Source: a virus
Direction: 5' to 3' (one strand)
Virus record (IMG/VR): IMGVR_UViG_3300028800_000158
Location: 1 to 44,350 of that record
DNA length: 44,350 nucleotides
Every line of letters begins with the position of its first letter. Within the stretch, counting starts at the first letter, position 1. The position numbers and the translations under genes were made by a program. Under the pieces are notes generated by a model. It was not told the origin of the DNA. It ran no database searches and worked only from the letters and a program-made list of their open reading frames with translations. Below, piece by piece: positions 31,191 through 37,713 of this stretch.

Positions 31191-32438
31191 ATGAGACTAC
31201 GCTTTATCATTCCGCTGCTTCTACTCTGCTCGACTGCATGGGCTACAACGCGCAACGCTGCTTCGTGCTCTGCAACTGACGTACAGGCTGCAATCAACGC
31301 TTCATCTACTGGTGATCTTGTGACTGTCACAGGCCCGTGTACAGCGGCATGGGGAACGCAAGTGACCCTTTCCGCGTCAGCGGGGATCACGGTTCAGGCC
31401 ATTACCGGAACAGTGACAGTGACCACAGACGGCTTTGTGCTGAACATGGGCACTCAGTCTAGCCGTATCACCGGCTTCACGTTCACTCAAAACACTGCTT
31501 CTTGCAGCAGTGCGACTACTCCCGTTGTAACATCTGGCGGGTCGTTGTCTTCGGCTCCGTTCCGCATCGATCACAACACCTTCACCAACACTAACCAAGT
31601 GATTGACGTGTGTATTAACGGAGTAGATGGACTGATCGATCACAACACCTTCAACATCGGCGGTGCATCCGAAGTCATCCACCTTAACGACCAAGGTGGA
31701 GGCTCTGGGACGTGGGCCGATGATGTGAAACCGGGCGGGTCGCGTCAGACCTATATAGAGACGAACGTGTTTAACAACACTGATAACACGTTCCTCTGTT
31801 CGGCGGAAGAGTCTTACAACGACGCACAGCTTGTCTTTCGAGACAATACCATGAAGGGGTGCCAGAACGATATTCACGATGGATCGAACGGTGGCCGTTG
31901 GGCCGAGGTTTACAACAATACCTACCAGCTTGGGTCGCTCGGCTCATTGGCGAACTTTGTCCAGTGGCGCGGAGGCTCGGGAGTATTTTTCGGCAATCAT
32001 AAGAGCACTTCTTCGGTAACGCAGTTCGGACCTGACTGCCCTTCATCCGATACCTGTTCGGGAAGTTGGATTGTCCCGAGGCAGGTAGGTGCAGGGATCA
32101 ACGAGACAACGCATTCACCAGCTTATATCTGGGGTAACGACTCGGGCATGTCACCCACACCGCTTGGAGCGCCGGACGTTCCTTTTGTGATCGGTGGAAC
32201 GGCGGCAGTGGACGCGACCAATTGTTCGGCTCACGCCGGGAACGTTTGTGATTACGTAGTAACCGTATCACAGCCGGTAACGCTGGTTAGGTGCCAATCG
32301 GCAGCAGACATTAGCGCAGGATGCCCTGTAAGCTACTCGTATACGCCGTTTACCTATCCCTATCCGCTGACGGCAAACGGAATGCCGGACCCAAATGGAG
32401 GGGCGCTCACACCCGCGTCTCCGCAGAATTTACTATAA
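31191..32438 (+). CDS. Secreted parallel beta-helix protein, putative depolymerase
   Basis: A 415-residue protein with a clear signal peptide (MRLRFIIPLLLLCSTAWA, cleavage before TTRN). The body has the repeating pattern of a right-handed parallel beta-helix: SRITGFTFTQNTASC, FRIDHNTFTNTNQVIDVCIN, GLIDHNTFNIGGASEVIHLN, YIETNVFNNTDNTF and LVFRDNTMKGCQNDIHDGSN, as in pectate-lyase-like and phage depolymerase folds. Cys residues suggest extracytoplasmic disulfides. The gene is GC-rich, continuous with the second half of the previous gene, and probably transferred together with it. A glycan-cleaving role is plausible. Catalytic residues cannot be assigned by eye. Confidence 0.75.
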   Translation: MRLRFIIPLLLLCSTAWATTRNAASCSATDVQAAINASSTGDLVTVTGPCTAAWGTQVTLSASAGITVQAITGTVTVTTDGFVLNMGTQSSRITGFTFTQNTASCSSATTPVVTSGGSLSSAPFRIDHNTFTNTNQVIDVCINGVDGLIDHNTFNIGGASEVIHLNDQGGGSGTWADDVKPGGSRQTYIETNVFNNTDNTFLCSAEESYNDAQLVFRDNTMKGCQNDIHDGSNGGRWAEVYNNTYQLGSLGSLANFVQWRGGSGVFFGNHKSTSSVTQFGPDCPSSDTCSGSWIVPRQVGAGINETTHSPAYIWGNDSGMSPTPLGAPDVPFVIGGTAAVDATNCSAHAGNVCDYVVTVSQPVTLVRCQSAADISAGCPVSYSYTPFTYPYPLTANGMPDPNGGALTPASPQNLL

Positions 32439-32464
32439 CTTCCCGCTTTGTTATAAGGAGAGAT

Positions 32465-32761
32465 ATGAAAGTATTTTTTTCATGGTTAAAATCAGCTTAC
32501 AGCGAGTCGGACGGCAGCGGCTCGTCCACTCGTATCCACATGACCGCACTCATCGCATTTGTGATCGGAGTGGGACTAGCCTTCGGTGTCGCTACTCACG
32601 AAAAGAAATTCACCATCGAGCAATTTGATGGATTTTTAGGAGCAGGAGCTACATTTATTGTAACCACTTGTGGTCCTTTATACGGACTGAATAAAGCTTC
32701 AGACGTTCTGAATAAGAAAAACAATAACGACGATAAAGGAACTCAACAACCCGGAGTATAA
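32465..32761 (+). CDS. Holin-like membrane protein
   Basis: A 98-residue protein with a hydrophobic segment at residues ~26-43 (MTALIAFVIGVGLAFGV) and a second, weaker one at ~57-74 (GFLGAGATFIVTTCGPLYGL), a charged N-terminal domain and a highly charged C-terminus (VLNKKNNNDDKGTQQPGV). This size and layout fit a class II-like holin that would make membrane holes at lysis. No endolysin gene lies adjacent; the transglycosylases at 37714 and 40587 are virion-type. A longer frame upstream overlaps the previous gene. AAGGAGAGAT marks ATG 32465. Other phage membrane proteins remain possible. Confidence 0.6.
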   Translation: MKVFFSWLKSAYSESDGSGSSTRIHMTALIAFVIGVGLAFGVATHEKKFTIEQFDGFLGAGATFIVTTCGPLYGLNKASDVLNKKNNNDDKGTQQPGV

Positions 32762-32764
32762 CTC

Positions 32765-33118
32765 ATGTCAACAGTCAATCAAATCGTAGGTGGGGCGTTT
32801 CAAAACGCACAGGGAAACGTCCTAGCAAATGGTTATTTACTGTTTGAATTGAGCCAAGACGGAATTGTGAATACGACTACTAAGGTTTGCGCGGGATACA
32901 AAATACGTGTCCCGCTCAACTCTAGCGGCAGTGTCGCGTCATCACCGGCCTACTCCCTTTGGCCTAACAACGTACTAATACCAAGCAACACATTCTACAC
33001 ATTGTCCGCATATTCGGCATCCGGGCAACTAGTATGGGGACCAAATCCTGTAGTAATTACTAGCAGCCCAAGCCCTTTTGATTTAGGGACATTAATACCG
33101 GGAGATATTAACCCATGA
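32765..33118 (+). CDS. Small fibre module protein (117 aa)
   Basis: A 117-residue protein consisting of one beta-sandwich module related to the C-terminal ~84 residues of the protein at 26470 (GNVLANGYLLFELSQDGIV, FYTLSAYSASGQLVWGP). The C-terminus DLGTLIPGDINP is exposed and polar. ATG lies 3 nt after the holin-like gene's stop, and its stop overlaps the next start (ATGA at 33115-33118), so it is co-translated with the nozzle-like gene. It may cap or attach a fibre to the tail. Confidence 0.7.
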   Translation: MSTVNQIVGGAFQNAQGNVLANGYLLFELSQDGIVNTTTKVCAGYKIRVPLNSSGSVASSPAYSLWPNNVLIPSNTFYTLSAYSASGQLVWGPNPVVITSSPSPFDLGTLIPGDINP

Positions 33119-36100
33119 GTAACAACCTAGCTTTGGCCGGTGCAACTCCAAATAAGCAGCCTAGATTTGCTCCAATCTTTACTTCAAGATTCTTTTCGGG
33201 CCTTTGGACAAATCGTTCTCCTCTACGAGATGCTACAACTAGCCGTATTGTGGAAAAGTTCTACGGTCAAGCCGGGGATGCACTCATTGCTGGATCAAAT
33301 GTAGAAATTACGAACAAATTAACCCTAGCTCGTAGACCCGGTACAAGTGTATATGATTCCAATATCTATACCGGAGTGGATCGTTTCTATTCATTTCGTT
33401 TGTTCAGTCCTACAACGGAACAAATCGATGTAATGATTGACCAAGCCAATGCTATCTATTCACTGTATGCTGGAACCAAAAGCCTTGTATTCACTAAAAG
33501 TGCCGGTGCCGGTCAAGCGTACATGCAATCAGTGGGTAACATCCTGTTCTGGGGCGACAGTGTAGATAACAAAAAGTGGCTACAAACTCTGTTCACATGG
33601 AACGGTACTACTACACTTGGACTAGCAGGTAGCCCGTTTTTCACCACATTTTTGATTGATCCTAACGGCAATATCGAACAGCTAGTCGGTTCATTTGTGC
33701 AATGCAGCGCAATTGCATGGGGATCAGGTACATTAACGGCAACCGTTACTACTAATCCCGTTGGTACAATCGCAATAGGCGATACCATTACGTTTCCTTC
33801 TACAATGACTGCAACTGATTTGGAGGGACAAAATCTAGTAGTTACCGGTGTAACCTCTACCACACTAACTTTTGCATACATCAATTTAACTACACCTACA
33901 TATTCGGGAGCAGAATCGAATGTAGTGCTGTCTGATATTGGATCAGGTACTCCCACAACTAGCGGATCAACGCCAACATGGAGTACAACTATACCTAACG
34001 CTGGTAATAACTTTGCGGGAGGTATTACGTATGATGGATCAGTCATTTGGGTTAACAGAGGAGCGCCTGTCGAAAATTGGGGCATTGATATCAGTGCTGG
34101 TACTCAACTTAAGAACATTGGTCCGTCTTCACCAAGTGTAACGGAGACTATAGCGGGAGGAGGGGCCGGATCGACTATTACCTCTCCCGGTCCACCAGAT
34201 GACAACAACACTACGACGACATTCTCAGGATTTGCGTCTGCTTCGGTTTCAGAAAACGTGGTTGTAGCTTTTACCCTGAATGCTACATCTACACTGACCT
34301 ATCCAAGTAGCCCCGACACATCAGGTTGTGAAAACACCATTTTCATTAATATATCAGTAGATGGTGGTGTAACTTTTTTAACCTATGCAACGTATACTTT
34401 TAACATTTTAGGGTCAATTCTGACCGGTGGTGTACAGACATTAGTGAATGTTCCGGTCAGTCTGACAGTGAGTGGATGCTCGAATTTATCCACATTACAG
34501 GTACAGTTAAGTGCAACATCATCTATTAGCACATTAGTAGGCACTGGATATTCAGCCACATTGTCATCAACAATTGGTACGATTAGTGCAAGTACTGGAA
34601 ACAATGCTGTGACATGGGCACCTAGCACTGCTTATGGCGTTGGTGAAGTAGCAATTGACAGAAACAGTAATCTTCAAACAGTAACGACTGGCGGCACTTC
34701 TGGGGCTACAGAACCTAACTGGAGCACGGTCCTCGGGGGTTCAACAACCGACAATACTGTTATCTGGGAAACCACATACATACAGGCCATTTCAGCATCT
34801 AACGGCGGGTATGAATATGCCATAGCTCTGGTAAATAGTTTGGATAACACTGTATCTAATGCTACCATATTGTCGCAATCTACTGGTGACTTTAGCGGAG
34901 CACAGGGTATCTTAATTCCTGCCGGGGCAGGATTACCCCCAATTGCACAGATTGATCCACAGGCTGATTATGTAGCCATCTTTAGAACTACAGACGGGCA
35001 AAGCGCCCCGTTCCTGATTCCCGGTCCCGGTAATTATCCATGGACCATACCGCTTTCACAATATCTAGCTAGCGGTTATTTGGATCATACACTCGATACA
35101 CAACTAAACAATGAAATATCAGCAGCCATTTTAGGTGAAAATACACCACCCGGAGCCGGTGCTATCAATTTGACTTATCATCTTGATCGTATTTGGTACA
35201 GTATCGGGAACACTGTATACTGGACAACAGGACCGGCTACTCCGGTAGGAAATGGAGTTAACGGCACATCACCGTTGAATTTCTCGTCTTTACCGTCGTT
35301 GGTGAAACGTATCGTGCCTACCTCTACCGGTGCTTTGATCTTTACGGTGTCCGATATTTACATTATTCAGGGTAACGGGACAACAGCGAGTCCTATTCAA
35401 AGCGCCCTACCTCTAATTCCGGGGGTAGGCTTACTAAGTTATAATGCCTTAGCTTTGAATGGACCTACTATTGGATTCTTTACTACGGACAACCAGTTCA
35501 TCATTCTGGACCCATCTGCGGGCGTTTCATACGCAGGATTGCCAATCGGGGATCAATTTAGACAATCAAATGGACAACCCGGAACCAACTGGAATCCAGC
35601 GAATGTCTATGTAACATGGCATGTGGAGGGGGAAGACCAAGCATGGTACGTGGCTGACGGTCAGTTCGGTTGGTACAGATTGATGTCAGCCCCTGCCCCT
35701 GAGAGTGGGTATCCGTGGGCACCTTTTGCCACTATCACGAACGGCGTAAAGGCAGTACAGAGCATTGAAGTAACACCGGGCGTGCATCGCCTACTACTTG
35801 GACCTATTGGTACCGGTGAACTATTACAACGAAACCTGTCTGTGTTTGCAGATAACGGTATACCATATCCTGCTAACGCAACGATTGGGTCTATTGTTCT
35901 TGCACAGCCCGGACAGGTAGCGGAAGTCGCTCACATCACAATCGATGCTGTGAGAGTCGGTGCTCCCGTGGTTCTAGGATTGATGATCGATGAGGCGTTG
36001 CCGTATTATACCGGTCCTATTGATATTCTAAAGGAGTGGGAATCCGATCCACCTAACTTATCACAAAGTAGATCATTCTATCGCCAGCGCTTCTACCTAT

Positions 36101-36231
36101 CAAACAGTGAAGAGGATGAAGCCGCAGTGATGCGCGATTGTCAGGTGCAGATTATTTTCTCACCATACGACATCGTCCAGAACGAGTTGCTTACTGTAAC
36201 GTTGTTCGGAGCATATAGCCAAGAGCTATAA
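33115..36231 (+). CDS. Tail nozzle / tail tubular B-like protein
   Basis: A 1038-residue protein. The opening (FFSGLWTNRSPLRDATTSRI, then EKFYGQAGDALIAGSNVEIT and LARRPGTSVYDS) is typical of large podovirus tail proteins that form the nozzle or gp12-type tube end. I recognise the G-L-x-T-x-R-x-P-L pattern and RLTLARRPG-like step. The C-terminal half has beta-propeller-like stretches (GALIFTVSDIYIIQGNG, GPTIGFFTTDNQFIILDPSA, HVEGEDQAWYVADGQFGWYR). The middle contains Ig-like inserts. It would anchor fibres and gate DNA exit. The assignment to a named family is moderately sure. Confidence 0.75.
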   Translation: MSNNLALAGATPNKQPRFAPIFTSRFFSGLWTNRSPLRDATTSRIVEKFYGQAGDALIAGSNVEITNKLTLARRPGTSVYDSNIYTGVDRFYSFRLFSPTTEQIDVMIDQANAIYSLYAGTKSLVFTKSAGAGQAYMQSVGNILFWGDSVDNKKWLQTLFTWNGTTTLGLAGSPFFTTFLIDPNGNIEQLVGSFVQCSAIAWGSGTLTATVTTNPVGTIAIGDTITFPSTMTATDLEGQNLVVTGVTSTTLTFAYINLTTPTYSGAESNVVLSDIGSGTPTTSGSTPTWSTTIPNAGNNFAGGITYDGSVIWVNRGAPVENWGIDISAGTQLKNIGPSSPSVTETIAGGGAGSTITSPGPPDDNNTTTTFSGFASASVSENVVVAFTLNATSTLTYPSSPDTSGCENTIFINISVDGGVTFLTYATYTFNILGSILTGGVQTLVNVPVSLTVSGCSNLSTLQVQLSATSSISTLVGTGYSATLSSTIGTISASTGNNAVTWAPSTAYGVGEVAIDRNSNLQTVTTGGTSGATEPNWSTVLGGSTTDNTVIWETTYIQAISASNGGYEYAIALVNSLDNTVSNATILSQSTGDFSGAQGILIPAGAGLPPIAQIDPQADYVAIFRTTDGQSAPFLIPGPGNYPWTIPLSQYLASGYLDHTLDTQLNNEISAAILGENTPPGAGAINLTYHLDRIWYSIGNTVYWTTGPATPVGNGVNGTSPLNFSSLPSLVKRIVPTSTGALIFTVSDIYIIQGNGTTASPIQSALPLIPGVGLLSYNALALNGPTIGFFTTDNQFIILDPSAGVSYAGLPIGDQFRQSNGQPGTNWNPANVYVTWHVEGEDQAWYVADGQFGWYRLMSAPAPESGYPWAPFATITNGVKAVQSIEVTPGVHRLLLGPIGTGELLQRNLSVFADNGIPYPANATIGSIVLAQPGQVAEVAHITIDAVRVGAPVVLGLMIDEALPYYTGPIDILKEWESDPPNLSQSRSFYRQRFYLSNSEEDEAAVMRDCQVQIIFSPYDIVQNELLTVTLFGAYSQEL

Positions 36232-36240
36232 GGAGTAACT

Positions 36241-36477
36241 TTGCCATCAATTGCGGATCGTTTAGGAGCAGATATGAGTAACTATACTTCTGCTACGATG
36301 AAACCAACACCATCAACCCCGACTTCTGTAACTTCAACGGATCAGGAGCCGGGGTTGAATATATATCTAAGATGTCCACTGCCTCCTATATGGCAGAGCA
36401 GTCCAGATGCGTTGCGCCAGTTTTATAATAACAATCGCGTTCCGCAAACTAGACTCTTCAATCCGGTAAAATCGTAA
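36241..36477 (+). CDS. Small hypothetical protein with two candidate starts
   Basis: Up to 78 residues. TTG 36241 has AGGAG five nt upstream, and an in-frame ATG 36274 also has AGGAG five nt upstream, giving 67 residues. Either or both could be used. The protein is Pro/Ser/Thr-rich (KPTPSTPTSVTSTDQEPGLN) with a C-terminal part, CPLPPIWQSSPDALRQFYNN, that looks like a short assembly peptide. It lies between the nozzle-like gene and the ejection genes. No family recognised. Confidence 0.6.
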   Translation: MPSIADRLGADMSNYTSATMKPTPSTPTSVTSTDQEPGLNIYLRCPLPPIWQSSPDALRQFYNNNRVPQTRLFNPVKS

Positions 36478-36484
36478 GGATATA

Positions 36485-36925
36485 ATGATTACAAGTCGCT
36501 ACATCACAAAAGATGATTATCCGCTGTTAGCTAATAGTCTTGCCTCAGATGAGTATCACAAAGATACAACTCCTGATTTTTTCTATGAGGAAGGTACGGT
36601 GTGCTCAGTGTTCGAAGATGACAATGGGCCGGTACTATTTGCCAAGGCTACACCAATTATACAGGAAGGAGTTGTAATCATAAAGCAAGATATTCAGTAC
36701 ATAAACAATAACGATGCAAGACGTAATATGAAAACCATGCTGGCAGGTTTTCATATTATTGAACAACGTGCGCGTGAGAATGGCATTGCCGGGTTTCTTT
36801 TTGTAAGCAACGCTCCGCTACTTAGAAAGTTCTGCGTCAAGAGATTAGGGTTCTACGAAATAAACGACGAAGTGCTAGGCAAGATCATACAACCACTTGA
36901 CTGCACAGGCAGGGATGAGGTATAA
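36485..36925 (+). CDS. GNAT-like acetyltransferase fold protein
   Basis: A 146-residue protein with the GNAT layout: an N-terminal strand-helix (SRYITKDDYPLLANSLASDE), central strands (GPVLFAKATPIIQEGVVIIK), a helix (MLAGFHIIEQRARENG) and the C-terminal FLFVSNAPLLRKFCVKRLGF motif. The R/Q-x-x-G-x-G/A pyrophosphate loop is not clear, so acetyl-CoA binding may be lost or altered. Such phage GNAT-like proteins commonly sit next to ejection-protein genes. The stop overlaps the next start (TAATG at 36923-36927). Confidence 0.7.
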   Translation: MITSRYITKDDYPLLANSLASDEYHKDTTPDFFYEEGTVCSVFEDDNGPVLFAKATPIIQEGVVIIKQDIQYINNNDARRNMKTMLAGFHIIEQRARENGIAGFLFVSNAPLLRKFCVKRLGFYEINDEVLGKIIQPLDCTGRDEV

Positions 36926-37695
36926 TGAGAATTCATACTAGAACAGTTTGGCAATGGTCAGACGAGCGTAAACAATACGCAAAAGTAGCTGATAACTTCT
37001 ATGAGTACGAAGGCCCGGTATCTTCCGCGTGTGGCGCAAGTTCGCAACAAACTCAGATTGAACAAGGTCAACAGAACTTGTTCCAACAACTTCAAACCCA
37101 AGCTACAGCGGTTTTCGGCGCATCATCCCAAGTATTCAATAGTTTGATGAGCACATATGCCCCAATCGTTGCAGCGGGGCCTGATCAAAACGGATTTAGT
37201 CCGCAGTTGACAGCCAACCTAAACTCACAGGCTATTACACAGACAGGCGTTAATTACAAGAATGCTAAAGCCGCTCTGGGTAATGAAGAGGCCGCACAAG
37301 GAGGAGGTAATGCTACATTACCAAACGGAGCAGCAGTTGGTGCTGATTTAAGTCTCGCAGAAAGTGCGGCAAATCAGACATCAGGTGAGTTAAGTCAGAT
37401 CACTCAAGCAGGGTACGCTCAAGGTAACAAGAATTACGAGGAAGCTGTTGCCGGTGAGCAAAACGCGCCTAACGTGTTTGGTGCAGCGAGTAATGCAGGA
37501 AGTGTGGCGTCAAGCTCTGGCGGCGAGGCCGCTAATACAGCTAACCAGATTGCACAGGAAAATAATAGTTGGGTTAACGCAGCTATCGGGGCATTGGGCG
37601 GAATTGCCGGTAGCGCAGTTGGCGGTTGGGCCAAAGGTTTAGGTAGTAACAAAACTGCGGCACCCACGCCAGCACCTAGCGGTACAGGCGGATAA
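36925..37695 (+). CDS. Small internal virion (ejection) protein candidate
   Basis: A 256-residue Ala/Gly/Gln/Ser-rich helical protein. After a short N-terminal part (MRIHTRTVWQWSDERKQYAK) comes QTQIEQGQQNLFQQLQTQAT, then repeated AANQ/GG segments and a Gly-rich hydrophobic stretch near residues 217-238 (VNAAIGALGGIAGSAVGG) that may insert into a membrane. The two following genes encode large transglycosylase proteins, so this is a likely third ejection protein (similar in place to T7 gp14), a role inferred from order and composition. One copy of the 13-bp motif lies in its first codons. Confidence 0.68.
   Translation: MRIHTRTVWQWSDERKQYAKVADNFYEYEGPVSSACGASSQQTQIEQGQQNLFQQLQTQATAVFGASSQVFNSLMSTYAPIVAAGPDQNGFSPQLTANLNSQAITQTGVNYKNAKAALGNEEAAQGGGNATLPNGAAVGADLSLAESAANQTSGELSQITQAGYAQGNKNYEEAVAGEQNAPNVFGAASNAGSVASSSGGEAANTANQIAQENNSWVNAAIGALGGIAGSAVGGWAKGLGSNKTAAPTPAPSGTGG
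36967..36979 (+). repeat. Dispersed motif CGTAAACAATACG, copy 5
   Basis: A perfect 13-mer at codons 15-19 of the gene at 36925, part of the 18-base block ACGAGCGTAAACAATACG also present near 5587. The reading frame differs between the two sites (Arg-Lys-Gln-Tyr here, Val-Asn-Asn-Thr there), so protein conservation does not explain the match. Confidence 0.72.
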
Positions 37696-37713
37696 TACTC
37701 TTAAGGATAAAAC

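Noticed and set aside
33513-34085. Long minus-strand frames opposite structural genes (for example 33513-34085, 5802-6239, 42191-42658).
   Set aside because: They mirror the codon bias of plus-strand genes, lack ribosome binding sites and show low-complexity antisense composition.
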